Both the position numbers and the translations under genes were made by a program. From Armigeres subalbatus (lineage: Eukaryota; Arthropoda; Insecta; Diptera; Culicidae): 64,000 nt of DNA. The DNA is taken from assembly GCF_024139115.2 (NCBI RefSeq), contig NC_085141.1, positions 166,986,908-167,050,907 of the forward strand, written 5' to 3'. Below the pieces are notes generated by a model, which ran no database searches, was not told the DNA's origin, and saw nothing but the letters and a program-made list of their open reading frames with translations. Within the stretch, counting starts at the first letter, position 1. Each line of letters begins with the position of its first letter. Positions 9,441 to 21,883 of the stretch are shown here, one piece after another.

Positions 9441-10600
9441 ATAAATAAAAAGGCATCTGTTGATGAACACCTGCAGCCGTTGAGTGTTCTCCACTGATAC
9501 ACACCATGTTTCGCTAGCGTATAACAGCACAAATTTCACGTTAGAGTTGAAAATTCGTATTTTGGTGCGTTCATTTATCTGCCTGTTTTTCCAGATATTT
9601 CTTAAACTCGCAAAGGCAGCCCTTGCTTTCTTGATCCGTGCCCCTATGTCGATCTTGGTACCGCCGTCTGACGCCATTTGACTACCAAGATATTGGAAGC
9701 TTTCGACATTCTCCACTGGTTGTCTAGCTACTGTGAAACTGGAAGGGGTCACCGTGTTTACATTCAACGGTTTGGTTTTGTTGACGTTGATGACTAAACC
9801 TACCAAAGAGGAGCGCTCGGCAAGATCGCTGAGCTTACTCTGCATGTCAGAGCGCCGTTGAGCGAGGAGTGCAACGTCATCAGCCAATTCGTAGTCGTTG
9901 CTCCATGGTTAAAGGCTGCCATAACAGCCCGCGGTTTGGTTCACGGTCAATCGCATCTACCAGAATCTCGTCGATTACGATGAGGAACAGTAACGGTGAT
10001 AGAATACATTCTTGCCCAAGGATGTTATCGATCATTTAGTAATTTGCGTTCGATCGTTTAGTAGTTTGTCAATAACTCATTCCAGAAGCTGAATTTCAAA
10101 ATGTGTTGTATGAAGGGCTTCTAGTGTGAAGGTTTTTCTACAACTCTGCCAAACGATTAGTTGTTTGAATTCCACTAGCTACAGTTTAAGTGACATAGAC
10201 CAAATGATAACAAAATTCCAATAATGTATAAAAATAAAAAAACAACAACAACAACAACAAAATTCCAATCATTTAGTTTGAGTTACTGCAACTAGCGATA
10301 TAACTCTGTTATTAGTTGAATTCTAACAACGAGACATTAGGCAGAATTGTAGAAAAACCTTCGCACTAGAAGTCCTTCATACAACACATTTTGAAATTAG
10401 GCTTCTGGAATGAGTTATAGACAAGCTACTAAATGATCGAACGTAAATTACTAAATGATCGATAACATCCTTGTTCTTGCCTCACACCAGCAACGACCCG
10501 GATAGGGTCGGACAAGATCCCATTGTGCAGCACTCTACACGAGAAGGCCTCGTACTGTGCCTCGATGAGGCCGATGATTTTCTCAGGAACCCGCTCAGGT
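9441..10600 (-). pseudogene. second LINE type, reverse transcriptase fragment split by a MITE
   Basis: Minus-strand frames: PERVPEKIIGLIEAQYEAFS and PIRVVAGVRQ (10600-10482), then GCILSPLLFLIVIDEIL on the other side of a 457-base insertion, then MADDVALLAQRRSDMQSKLS, VINVNKTK, VENVESFQYLGSQM and FVLLYASETWCVSVEN. The active-site word appears as ADD. Without the MITE the GVRQ and GCILSPLLF motifs join, as in an intact palm. The clade was not assigned; it resembles the RTE/CR1-like elements common in invertebrates. Confidence 0.7.
10017..10473. mobile_element. hAT-type MITE with long inverted ends, 8-base target duplication
   Basis: TTCTTGCC occurs at 10009-10016 and again at 10474-10481, directly flanking CAAGGATGTTATCGATCATT and its inverted end. 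The inverted repeats extend about 135 bases on each side. The interior has a (CAA)n run. An 8-base duplication is the hAT signature. It interrupts the LINE reverse transcriptase at the GVRQ motif. Confidence 0.85.
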
Positions 10601-11990
10601 TAAGACCACTAGGTGGAATAATCTGGTTTTAGTAAATAAGAAATACACTAAGGCCATGTCTAGCCACAAATAATGCACCTATCAAAATGATTAACAATTA
10701 CGATCCTCTTCAATATGACGCTAAATCTACCGCCTGCAAAAATGTAGCACAATCGATTAAAAATTTATTGTACATAAATACATTTGGATCGAATACGATG
10801 GTTTCCTGCGAAAAAGTTCATTTCCCCACCTACAGCACATCCACAAATCTCTACGTGTTGAAGGGAGATCATTTCTATTCTGTGCTTGCGGCTAGCTCTT
10901 TCAAAGTTTGTAAAACTTTCGTTCGATAATCGTAGAGAGTGATACAGTTGCAAAAAGTTTTTCCATAAATATAACCACTTCTGGTATATACATCTGATTG
11001 TGCTGTGAGAACTCTGATATCTGTTGTCTTTTTCTCCATTTGCCACTTTCGATACTTTATACCAACTACAGATTTGAACCAAGCTGTTTTTTCGGTTCTT
11101 CTTTGTCGTTCGTCTATTTATTTTATTCCACTACGACGTAAGGACACTAACTTTATACTGCATTCAAAAAGTTGTATGGTTTGTAACAGATTGCAATATG
11201 CATTTTATACTGGTTATCGTATCGAGTGCATTTTCTCCAAATTGGAATTATTCATGAAGTAACATTTTTCCTAGAACTATGTAGGGCAACCGTACGCTTA
11301 TAGGTTACGCCTGTAGAGTAGTGTGTGTGTGTGTGTACAAACTAACCCCCACTGTCTGGCAGTGATGTTATGGAAGAAAGCTGTCTGTTAAATCAGTCAG
11401 ATTTAATCCGGGAGTTAGAAAGTGCTAGCTCTACTGCAGCTCCAGTGACCCATTTCAGAGTGCCTGGTATTTCATGTCCACTCCGAGGTCACTATCACTA
11501 ACAGTCAGCCCCGCCTGGTTATGCTACCGTTCATCAAATGGATAATGGTATCATAATCAAACTTCCGGATTCAAAATATATATAATATATTTTGAATCCA
11601 GCGCGTATTCAATTTAATTGATTATACATATATTTTTAAATATTTGTTGTATCTTACCATTTCTTACCATTTGAAATCTGATTTGTCGAGTCAAAAACAA
11701 AAAACCGAAGGCGAGCATACTTTTTGTGTGACAATAGCTATTTGCAATATTAAAATCAAATTGTGTAATAGAATAAAATAATTTGTATTTTATAGAATAG
11801 GGTAGAGAACCATTTGGGTAGCTCCTCCTATTCCCGTCAGCAACGTTCATTACTCGAGCACATTACAACCTGTAGAGTAGTAAGCTTTTAATGTGACTCC
11901 TCGTAGTTAGCCTTACAACGATAGCCAATACTTTTGAAATAATCTTCCGAATAGAACTAATATATTCTTTTGGTATGCTTTAAAACTATT
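10601..11990. other. no gene recognised; small repeats
   Basis: Contains a (GT)n run near 11321, a 33-base AT-rich palindrome GGATTCAAAATATAT...ATATATTTTGAATCC at 11568-11600, the repeat motif CACTAGGTGGAATAATCTGG near 10611 and a stretch at 11790-11870 (CATTTGGGTAGCTCCTCCTA) that recurs near 34475. Frames up to about 100 codons are present but have no recognisable content. Confidence 0.35.
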
Positions 11991-11994
11991 GAAA

Positions 11995-12045
11995 AAACCT
12001 TATTAATCCACCTAGTGGTGTTAGTGCCTTTCCCGTTCAAAAAAA
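11995..12045 (-). repeat. copy of the CTAGGTGGATTAAT terminal repeat
   Basis: TTAATCCACCTAGTGGTGTTAG then TGCCTTTCCCG is the inverse of the motif at 15115, 16578 and 36378. Confidence 0.5.
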
Positions 12046-12059
12046 AAAAAATACAAAAA

Positions 12060-12081
12060 AAATATATATATATATATATAG
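12060..12081. repeat. (TA)n microsatellite
   Basis: About ten TA units directly before the SINE. Confidence 0.9.
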
Positions 12082-12085
12082 CGTG

Positions 12086-12215
12086 TTTTGGGGCCATCCT
12101 TAGCCATGCGGTAAGATGCGCGGCTACAAAACAAGACCATGCTGAGGGTGGCTGGGTTCCATTCCCGGTGCCGGTCTAGGCAATTTTCGGTCGGTTGTTG
12201 TAATGCAGTTAAGAT
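12086..12215 (+). mobile_element. Feilai-like SINE, tRNA-like head
   Basis: ATCCTTAGCCATGCGGTAAG (A box) and GGTTCCATTCCCGGTGCCGG (B box with one change from GGTTCGATTCC). The same head as the SINE at 8080-8356 but truncated downstream. Confidence 0.8.
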
Positions 12216-12355
12216 TTTAAACAGTTGTATGTTGACTACACATGTATATGATATTTCTTGGTTATTGAGAGTGACATCATTTTGTTATTTATCGTCACTA
12301 ACTGAATCGTTCAGTTAGTTCTGCAAAAAATTTCGACCATTATTGAGTTCTCCAC

Positions 12356-12418
12356 TGAATGGAGAAGTCTTTTATGTGCAGCACAGGCCACTCCGGCCTT
12401 AGTCTGATGATAAATAAA
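12356..12418 (+). mobile_element. 63-base RTE-like 3' stub with 12-base target duplication
   Basis: TGAGTTCTCCAC at 12344-12355 is repeated at 12419-12430. Between them lies only the last 63 bases of the family 2 LINE (AATGGAGAAGTCTTTTATGT ... CTCCGGCCTTAGTCTGATGA and TAAATAAA). This is a severely 5'-truncated retrotransposition event. Confidence 0.9.
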
Positions 12419-12544
12419 TGAGTTCTCCACGGCCAGAACCACTTTTCTTTCCATTTTTTTTTTCAAAAATGGTGGCAATGCATTTTAATGGCAGACCCCC
12501 CCCTTCCCCCATAAGTGTTTACGTAATTAGTGTACGACCATTTC

Positions 12545-13015
12545 CTACTTTCGTCAATTGTTACAAATCAATACAAAAAATCGTCTGCCCTGACTGCTCA
12601 GGTTTTGACGAAACTGCAGAGCACATACTGTTCGTATGTCCTCGTTTCGACGTCGAAAGAAGAGCTATGCTACACGTTTGCGGTCGGGACACAACCCCGG
12701 ATACCCTTATCCACACGGAAGAAATAAACTACCCAATAGTGAGTTCAATTCACCCAATCTCGAACATCCGTACGGGAAACCAAAATTGAGTAAATGGGGT
12801 ACTGCCTATCCCCCAGAAGTAATGCTGGGAGGCAGTTCCTGGGGGAACCAGGGTATTAGTAGAGAGGGTAATTCAAGTAACCATCTGTTGCTTGGGTGGG
12901 TTTAGTGGGTCTCGGCGGGCTGGTCTGGTCCGCGCCAACCCCACTCCCTGAGTTATAATTTCAGGTGTCTGTATGCAGATTTGCCTTCATCCCTCTATAA
13001 AAAAAAGAAAAACAA
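12545..13015 (+). mobile_element. R1-type LINE 3' end with CCHC and poly(A)
   Basis: The frame reads KIVCPDCSGFDETAEHILFV then CPRFDVERRAML, the C-x2-C-x8-H-x4-C module found at the C-terminus of R1-group ORF2. It is followed by a 3' UTR with GCTTGGGTGGGTTTAGTGGG and CCAACCCCACTCCCTGAG, and an A-rich tail near 13000. 5'-truncated and without open coding continuity. Confidence 0.7.
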
Positions 13016-14059
13016 AAAATCAAACGTCTATATGACGAATCTGACAGCACTCCCACGCAAACCAACGCCATCAACAAGTAGATGAAAGCTAAGTCGTTTT
13101 GAAAATTTGGTATTGAAATATGCGATCATGGTCAGTAGTAGCTGGGTCTTAAGACCAAAATAGGTTCAAAATTGTTATGGGGTAGATAATAAAAATACTA
13201 ATGAAGAGATATAAAATGTCTTTTTTTCACTAATTTTATTAGCTAATTATCTAATACATGCATTCATCTCTTAGACTAGGCGTTCCGTGTTTTCTTAACA
13301 TTGTCATCCTTATTTGCTATGTATCATTTTTAGTTATTATTAATACACTAGTGTATTTGAGGACGCAGTAGCGCCCGTGGACAGTGTTTTTTTTTTCAAT
13401 AAAATTTTTCAACGTCTGTTTTCTGTGATTTTTTTCATCAAATGCTGTGTCTGGTTGTCTAAGGTTATCACTGGTTTTGTTTTCTGCATCTGATAGTAAA
13501 AAAGAATTAAAGTGTCAAATATTTTATTTTTTGTGAGAATTTCCCCGCGTGCTGCGTCTGGTTGGCTAGTCACCGGACAGACAAACAGGGCTATTATATT
13601 TATGATTTCAATTGCCTCTGGCAGTTAAGATATTTCCTCTGGTTGAATTGAGCCATGTAGGAATTACAATGTTTTTACCTTAAACTAAACTTAACCTAAT
13701 TTATACTAAGGGTACAAGGAGCTAATTGTTGCAATAGAAGATTGCAACGATTTTTGTCTAAAATTGGAAATTATTTTGTTGGACATTTGTTGCAATGTCT
13801 CAATATTAGAAATTGTCTTTGATATGGCGTTTGTCCAGGTATTTGTTGATATCAAATTTTTTTGAAAATGCTTTATTACGTGTTCTCTGTAATATTTTAT
13901 ATGACTACTAACAGGCAATGTATTAGCAACTTTGTGGACTACCAAATAACACAAAGTTTGCATAAATTGCGTTGAAAAATAAATAAAGTATTTTAAGCAT
14001 TGCCTCAGGGGGCATATTACACCGTCTCACCCGACTCGGCAAGCCACGCTGGATAAACG
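13016..14059. other. AT-rich, no gene recognised
   Basis: An 85-codon minus-strand frame at 13706-13963 (NIETLQQMSNKIISNFRQKS) has coding-like composition but no family I recognise. The rest shows only low-complexity T and A runs and two similar TGCTGNGTCTGGTTGNCTA words at 13443 and 13548. Confidence 0.3.
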
Positions 14060-14976
14060 TAGGGGAATGTGGGTAGACTTGATCCCCGGGGAGACTTGAT
14101 CACCCCCTGTTTTATCGAGAACTAAAGTAGTTTTGTTCTAGCGTATTTTTTAGTATAGATCCTCTAGACAAATGACCTTTATGCGGTTAGTTATTTTTTG
14201 GATTGACAACCTTATTTATTTTGCAGGGCGGTTTGTATGTTTTGACCTTCCAAAAGATTTTTTTATTGGCCACGTAAAATTTGAATAACTTTTCATAACA
14301 ATGACCAAATGCTTTCGATTTTTCACAGCACAAAGCCATAAATTTGCTTAATGATTTGTACTGATGAAAATGTCAACATTCCATCAATGTTTTAGGATAT
14401 TTGGATTTGAAGTTATTGCCTCAATATGGGGACACTTGATCCTCCATTAGTTAGCCATACAAAAATTTGGCGAAAAAATTCAGAAAAATATAAATCTGTT
14501 CTCAGGCTTCTAGTTTTTTGTAGATTTGACAGATATGATGAAGTGTTGGCAGGAAAAATTATTTATTGCGTAGATATCATAGAAAGGGGATCAAGTCTCC
14601 CCAAATTTTAAAATTGCATGTGCTGTCGAATTCAATAACAAAAATCGTTCATGTATACGCACAGCAATTCGAAAATTGCGCGTATTTTGAAGGAACAATA
14701 TTTAAAAAATCTGAGAGCAGTTTTCTAATTTTATCAAAGCAAGTTCTTGGAGAGGGATCAATTTCCCCCGAATATTTTCAAAGTGGATTTTTGACAGCAC
14801 TCTAAAAAATCGATTGTGTGTCAATAACAACAATAATTTAAGGACTGTCATACATCAGTAAAGTTAAATACTATATTTCTTAGAGAGTCTGTGTGGAAAT
14901 CGCGTATGTTTATTTATTTTTGGCTGTGATACATCGGAAATCAGAAAAGGGGATCAAGTCTACCCAGTCTCCCCTA
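14060..14976. mobile_element. MITE-like element with TAGGGGA ... TCCCCTA ends
   Basis: TAGGGGAATGTGGGTAGACT at the left and the complement of AGTCTACCCAGTCTCCCCTA at the right form 28-base inverted ends with about three mismatches, continuing into TGATCCCC. TA is included at both termini, fitting a TA target site. Inside, GATCAAGTCTCCCC-like words recur. No transposase frame. Confidence 0.7.
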
Positions 14977-14989
14977 CAGATCTAGCTGC

Positions 14990-17130
14990 AAAAATCAGCT
15001 TTATGCAACTAACTGCACAAATAACTAGATTTGAACTACCTAGACTGTACCTAAACTCTTAATTATTATAGGCGATTGTGGAAAGAATATGAATTTTTCA
15101 AATTGAAAATATTTGAAAATGCGAGAAAGGCATCATCACCGCTAGGTGGTTTAATCTGGGTTTTTGACTATCCTACAACTATTGATCTGTACCGCAGTGA
15201 TGTAATAAATCGCTGCCAAATTGTCTGAAAACAGTTTTGTTTGATTTCTCGGAATTGTGCGAAATAGAGTTATGTAGTTTCCCTGTCTCATATTGATATG
15301 GATTTCACTTCAATATTGGACAGTTCAACTGAGTGTGACAGTATAATTCTGAGACGCAGTTGTGTCCTAAGCCTAAGGAAAGCTGGTGTTACATGTGCTC
15401 TAACTGACACTTTTCATAATTTCGCCTCGAATAGACATAATACGTCAATCAATCAGTTTCTATTGGAGCCATCGAAGAGAAACATTCTCTTTGCCATGGG
15501 ATATTCAAATTTTTGAAAGTGTCAAAAGCCACCGAACAGATGGAATGAAATCTTCTCTTTTTCAGCAGAGCTTGTCATTGTGGATGCTTTTTCGATTTGC
15601 GATATCCGAAATATTCCGATTTCCACTCAATGGAGCGAAGCAGCGGCATCACCATCAACTGTTCCCCGCATATTTTTCGACGGCGGAACAAAACATTCAA
15701 TTGCTCTGAAAATCGTGGAAATTGATTTTATTCAAATCTATTTTCCGCTTGCTTTTATAAAAGGAAGCCCACCTAACCTGGTTTGGGAAGTGTTCTTTTT
15801 TTGAATGGATTACCACCGTAGCGAATGTTATCTTTCTGTAGAGAATGTTGAAAATCAATCTGTCGAGTTTTCAATGTTATCACAATGCTCAATTTTTGAT
15901 GTTAATGATACATCTGGTTATATGTAGGGAACGTATTATTTCGGCTCATGTGATTTTCCGGGCTTGAATAACTAATATAGCTTCAATTGTTTTTCGAGCC
16001 TGTGTCGGAAATAGGACCCATTTGCCTTAATAATCAGAAAGTAGCATATATTTTTAGTTTTTTTTTCATGTTTTGCCTCTCTCGTACAACAAAGTTATGC
16101 CGATAGGCTATAGGATTACTCCAACAAACAACGTTTGATAGAAGGCTCGGAGACCAATAGTAGAGACCAATACCGATCGACTCATCTCGACGAACTGAGA
16201 TGATGTCTGTGTGTGTGTGTATGTGTACTAAATTTGTAGACACACTTTTTGGAACTTAGCATTATCCGATTTTTTTTTTCTCTTACCCCCACACCAAAGA
16301 GCTCTATGAGAGCCCCCTGGTAGTGGACACTTACAATTACGATTTACTCGCAACAAGTTGCATTCGACGGGGAATGCGGTCCCATTGTGTGCTATTAGCC
16401 CGATCCTACATTGCATTTAGGAATTATTGAAAAATCATTGTTTTTCCCAATGATCCCTCCTGTTTCTAATAGTGGTGGCAATGCATATTAATTTATGTAA
16501 AACCATAGAGCATGATAGAAAAATTCGATCTAGCTCCTAATGTGGTTTTCTGACCTTTCTGATGTGATTTTTTCAATATATTTTATGATGCACAAGAAAG
16601 GCATTATCGCTGCTAGGTGGATTAATCTGGGTGTTTATTATAAAATTTGAATGAAAACTAAAACAATTGCTTGATAATAATGTTATATTTAACTGTTTAA
16701 TTTTTTTGGATTATTTGCACCAGTAGCGTAACATAAACAATCATGTTAACTCAAACTAAGCATTAATTTGTTTAAAAGAAATGTATAAAAGCGAACATGT
16801 AATTAATTCAGCTCAGTTTTGCTTCGTTTTTCCAGACTTTTTTTTTCAAATGCATATTAATCCACCTAGTGACAGTTGTGCGTTTCTCGAGCATTACAGA
16901 AAGTATTAAGAATCGCTTGCAACATCGACTGCCTTTCAGATTAAGTAGTGGTCAGAAAAGGGCACGGTAATACTGTCGAAGGATTTGATATTTTTCACAA
17001 ATTCTATTGGACCTTTCAATTCTGAACTTGCCTTCATTTTTAATAAAAGTAAAATTGTTCTCTTTAAGTTATAAGGCTATGCTTTTTTTATCTTTATTTA
17101 AGAGACTTTCAGCCCGAGGCTGGCTCATCT
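14990..17130. other. AT-rich anonymous DNA with dispersed terminal repeats
   Basis: Copies of a terminal repeat (GAAAGGCATNATCNCNGCTAGGTGGNTTAATCTGGG) occur at 15115-15170 and 16578-16640, and inverted at 16856-16897. A (TG)n run is at 16205. The block GATGATGTCTGTGTGTGTGT region resembles 37320-37350. No convincing gene. Confidence 0.4.
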
Positions 17131-17145
17131 CTGATTTACAAAATG

Positions 17146-18016
17146 CTACAAATTCGATACATTATTTTTTTGTTCTTGATCGTGTGTTATACACTCTCCA
17201 GTCCGCTTCATCATGTTCTCTGGTATCGCTTGTATTGTATGCGTCTTCACCACACGATCTCTTTGGGATGTTATCGGCGCGTGTGTCGCTTGCTGTTCCC
17301 GATGCGGCTGACAATCGCCTTTTCGTGCTGGCTCCAGTAGTGCCGGGCTGAATTTGCCTTTCGTCGTCGTCGTCATTGTCGTTTTCACTTTCGTTTGATT
17401 CCGTTTGCACTGGTGGAGGGCCGGTAGTGATTTGTTCGGATGTGTTTGATGGTATTTCTGATGTAGGCTCTGAAGTCGCCACTGGGCACTTTGATTGCGG
17501 TTGATCATTTTGTTTTTGGCCAGTAACTAGCGTCGGTTCATTCTCGATAGAGATGCGCGATGGTATCGGTTTTTCTATCATCATTCGCACTACTCTCACA
17601 CCGTTCAGCACTCCCGGGAAGAAGTTTTTCCAGGTCTAATTTTGTATGGAGATTATTTTGCCATATTGTTTCAGATGGTTGATGATGGTGGTATTCGGCA
17701 TGCGTGGCGAAAGGTCGTGTAGCTTGATTGTTGTAGTGGGGCCATCAACATACACCGGTATGCGATAGATTACGCCTAGACGATGGAACGAGTGTTTCAG
17801 ATGGTGCTGCTGCTGTAGTCGTGGTGCTACACCTGCTTCGTTCATCTCGATAAACACGCAGTTGTTGAGGTTGTGCAGCTGAATGCTCTTAACATCAGCC
17901 ATGTCAAGCTTGATTGACTTCTCCAGGAACTGTTTCACCTGCTCCAACGGAGGTCGTTTTGGAAGAACACTAAAGTCCATGTCTATGTCTTTCCAGCTTA
18001 GGGCCCACACATACAC
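17146..18016 (-). pseudogene. LINE ORF1 (gag-like), frameshifted
   Basis: The first frame (18016 to about 17640) has EQVKQFLEKSIKLDMADVKS, VFIEMNEAGVAPRLQQQHHL, IPVYVDGPTTTIKLHDLSPR and HLKQYGKIISIQN. Coding continues in another frame as WKNFFPGVLNGVRVVRM and an acidic, Ser/Thr-rich tail. A break near 17630 separates them. No zinc knuckle is left. This type of ORF1 precedes ORF2 in several mosquito LINEs; no partner ORF2 lies on the same strand next to it. Confidence 0.6.
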
Positions 18017-18394
18017 ACAATCATTACCGCAATTTGTCGAACTGAGTCAATTGGTATATAATACTAAGGCCCGGAGACGGCCTTAAAAATGTTAAATTTT
18101 GGTAAAATGTAAAATGTTAAATTTTGGAGCAATCATATCTAGACCAACATTTGAAAAGGGCTTAACAGTCAACATTTATTCTTTCCAGTTCTTTGTCTAT
18201 GTATATGCTGTTGTTGGTCGACGCTACCCCAGCAGTGCCTTTATTTTGCTTCGTTTTTCCCTGAGATAGCTAAGTTGGTTATGGCGGAAGGAACGCAAAG
18301 AGAAACGGAATTGAGTGATAAAATCTTATTCGACTAGATGCTGATATCATATTAGAAACTTAGAGCCAGTATTCGTCGATAGAAACCGCTTTCC

Positions 18395-21150
18395 GCACGC
18401 GATGGTATTTGAGCAAAGCAAATCAATTCCTCCAGACCGGACGCGTGATTTGGAGTTTATCGACACACACTGTCAGTCTCTCTCATTTGTGTCGAACGAT
18501 GCCGCTCCGTGCGACGAATTGATGATACTTGGTGACTTCAACTTCGCGGGAATCGCATGGAAACGAATTCACAGCGTTTTTTACGGCTTCGACCTTGAAA
18601 GATCATCTTTTCACGTTGGTGCCACGAAGCTTTTGGACAATTATAGTATGGCTACCTTATCTCAAATCAATGGAATTGTAAACGAGAACGGTCGTTCGCT
18701 TGATCTCTGTTTTACTAGCGCTCGCGAAACCGCTCCAGTTATCTCCAAGGCACCGGTCCCTTTGGTTAAATTTGTCGCTCATCACCCAGCTCTCGTAATT
18801 ACCGTCGAGGAAACCGCTGGCCGTGATTTTTCTAGCACTGTGGCTGCAGTGACCTACGATTTTCGAAGGGCCGACTATCGCAGTGTTGTCGAAGTTCTTT
18901 CAGAGCTGGATTGGGATCGAATTTTGGATCCGATCGATGTCAACACAGCTGCACAAACTTTCTCTCATGTCTTGGCATACATCATCGATAGGCATGTCCC
19001 GAAAAGAATTGTCCAGTCTGACAGTCGCACTCCGTGACTCCGTGGATGACTAACGAACTTCGCTCGTTAAGAAGGAATAAAAAGGCTGCTCTAAAAAGGT
19101 TTACTAAATTCCGCTCACTTTCTTTGAAACGATACTATGTCAGCATAAATTATCAGTACAAGCGCTTAAGTCGGTTCCTTTTCCGACGCTATCAAAGAAG
19201 GATCCAACAACGCCTAAAAACTCATCCGAAATCTTTCTGGAATTATATAAATGAACAGCGCAAGGAAAGCGGATTGCCTTCATCCATGTTTCTCAATGAC
19301 GAAACTGCTGACACGCAACAGGACATTTGCAACCTTTTTTCGGCTAAATTTTCCAGTGTGTTCGAAGAAGAGCTACTGTCCGCCGACTCCATCAACTCCG
19401 CAGCCGAGAACGTCCGCTTACCAACAGCTGGTTAGCATTGACGTGAGTGCTGAACTTATTACTAAAGCCGCATCTCAACTCAAGGGTTCATATAAGCCCG
19501 GTCCTGATGGGGTGCCATCCTGTTTTATTAAAAGAAGTATCGAATGGCTACTGGCTCCAGTTCAAAAGATTTTCCAGCTTTCAATCTCCAGCGGAGTATT
19601 CCCTTCCTGTTGGAAAATAGCCGAAATGTTCCCTGTATTTAAAAAGGGTAACAAGCGCGATGTTAATAACTACAGGGGAATTACATCGTTATGCGCCGTA
19701 TCGAAGCTATTTGAACTTGTTATCATTGATTACGTCAGTGCACACTGCAAGCAACACATCAACACAGACCAGCATGGCTTTGTAACTGGGCGCTCCACAA
19801 CTACGAATTTACTGTGTCTAACCTCGTACATCACGGAAAGTATGAACACTCGGGCCCAAACGGATGTGATCTACACAGACCTTTCTGCTGCGTTCGATAA
19901 GCTGAATCATGACATCGCGATCGCAAAACTGGACCGATTAGGTATCGGTGGGGATCTTTTGAAATGGTTTCGCTCGTATCTTACTGACCGCCAATTAACG
20001 GTCGCATTAGGCGACAACCGATCAACGTACTTTCGTGCAACGTCGGGTATACCACAAGGCAGCCATTTAGGACCGCTGATTTTTATCATGTACTTCAATG
20101 ATGTCCATCACGCTGTTAAGGGTCCACGATTATCATTTGCCGATGATCTCAAGATATTCCTACGTATCTGCTCGGTTACTGATTGCCATACTCTCCAAGG
20201 TCAAATCAATGCTTTCGCTGATTGGTGCACTACGAACCGGATGGTTGTTAATCCGACAAAATGTTCCGTTATCACATTTTCACGCAAAAAGAGCCGATTA
20301 TCTTCAATTACCATTTGCTGGGAACTACACTCGAACGAGTGAATCACGTGAAGGATTTGGGTGTGGTTTTAGACTCAAAACTGACATTTTCACACCACCT
20401 TTCATACGTTGTCGACAAAGCGTCTAGAACCCTGGGCTTTGTCATGAAAACGGCGAAAAATTTTACGAACGTCTATTGTCTGAAATCGCTGTACTGTTCT
20501 TTGGTGCGCTCTACACTAGAGTATTGTTCGTCAGTATGGAGCCCGTATTACAACAACGGTGTAGAACGTATTGAATCTATTCAACGGCGTTTCCTGCGGT
20601 TTTCGCTTCGAAGACTAAACTGGAGAGACCCGCTGCATCTTCCTAGTTACGAAGAGCGCTGTCGCTTGATTGCCTTAGAGCCACTGCGTATCCGCCGGGA
20701 TGTGGGCAGAGCCCTATGTATAGCTGATGTACTTCAAGGAAGAATAGATTGCGAAAGAATTTTACAACAAGTGAACATGAACGTTCAACCAAGACCGCTA
20801 CGGAACAATTCGATGCTGAGGCTCCCCTTTCGTCGCACTAACTACGGTGCAGAAACTGCAATCTACGGCCTCCAGAGAACGTTTAATAGAGTTTCTTCCA
20901 TGTTCGACTTCAACTTGACGCGGAATGTTCTTCGTCGTAGATTTTCTGAATTTTTTCGTTGATTGTATGTGATAAGGCTGCATTTTATTTGTTTTAATTT
21001 TTTTATCTTGACAATGCTGCTATGTTATTTTTTTTTTTTGACTATGTGCGTTTTTTAGTATTAATTAGTATTTACATACATCATTAGGGCTAATTGTAGT
21101 CTGTTGATGAAATCACAGAATAAATAAATAAATAAATAAATAAATCAAAC
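18395..21150 (+). pseudogene. CR1/Jockey-like LINE, 5'-truncated ORF2 with three frame breaks
   Basis: Endonuclease C-terminal part: LMILGDFNFAGIAW, LDLCFTS and FVAHHPALVITV. The linker is TPWMTNELRSLRRNKKAALK. Reverse transcriptase: KPGPDGVPSCFIKRS, FKKGNKRDVNNYRGI, GFVTGRSTTTNLL, VIYTDLSAAFDKLNH, SGIPQGSHLGPLIFIMYFND, LSFADDLKIF (catalytic DD) and VKDLGVVLDSKLTF. The C-terminus ends NVLRRRFSEFFR. The first break near 19030 is a direct 8-base duplication of ACTCCGTG; others lie near 19430 and 20335. The 3' end is a TAAA microsatellite at 21118-21146, as in CR1/L2-type elements. Apart from the breaks it is well preserved. Confidence 0.85.
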
Positions 21151-21224
21151 TACCTTCTTTTCGCCTGCATTCTTTCCATCTCTTCCCGAAGCATTTTATT
21201 TTTATTTTTTATTTATTTTTCACT

Positions 21225-21620
21225 GGCAGACCCGACGAGCTTCGTTTCGCCTAAAATTGATTTATTCACTGATTAGTTTTCAAATTATGCAGAAATGTCT
21301 GGTTCATTTGTATGGCAGCCCCCCTTTCCAGAAGAGGAAGGAGTTTCAAACCACCACAGAAACATATCTACCCTTCCAAAACATCAATATGCCAGATTTG
21401 GTTCCATTTCTCGAGTTATAACGAATATAAGTTATAAGTTCTCGAGTTATAACGAATTTCATTTGTATGGGAGTTTCCCTTTCCAAAGATGGGAGGAGCC
21501 TCGAACCATATTAAAAACCTTCCCCGGCCCCAGACACCTCTGCATACAAATTTTTACGTCAATCGGTTTAGTAGTTTCCTAGTCTATAAGGGTCAGACAG
21601 ACAGAACTTCATTTTTATGT
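21225..21620. repeat. dispersed repeat with two internal sub-copies
   Basis: TCATTTGTATGGCAGCCCCC and TCATTTGTATGGGAGTTTCC head two related blocks (about 21302 and 21459), and the sequence ends GGTCAGACAGACAGAACTTC. Such CAGACAGACAGA-ended repeats are common interspersed insect elements. No coding content. Confidence 0.45.
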
Positions 21621-21883
21621 ATATGGATTCCCAGGTAACCATTAGCACTTTATTTCGCCTTTTTGGCTATATAGGGCTATTATAGAGCCAGTAGAAAGTT
21701 TGTTAGCCCTGTCATAGCGTTATAGTTGCACGTACTGCTTATTTTAATGCTTACGGTTACTTGGGTTGCGCAAGTTCACGATTGAACTATGTCAGCATAC
21801 AACATCAGTAATAACATCACCAGACTCCTCGAGTAAGCATGCTTAGCTTACACAAATGATGACATTGTCTTCAATCACCGTGG

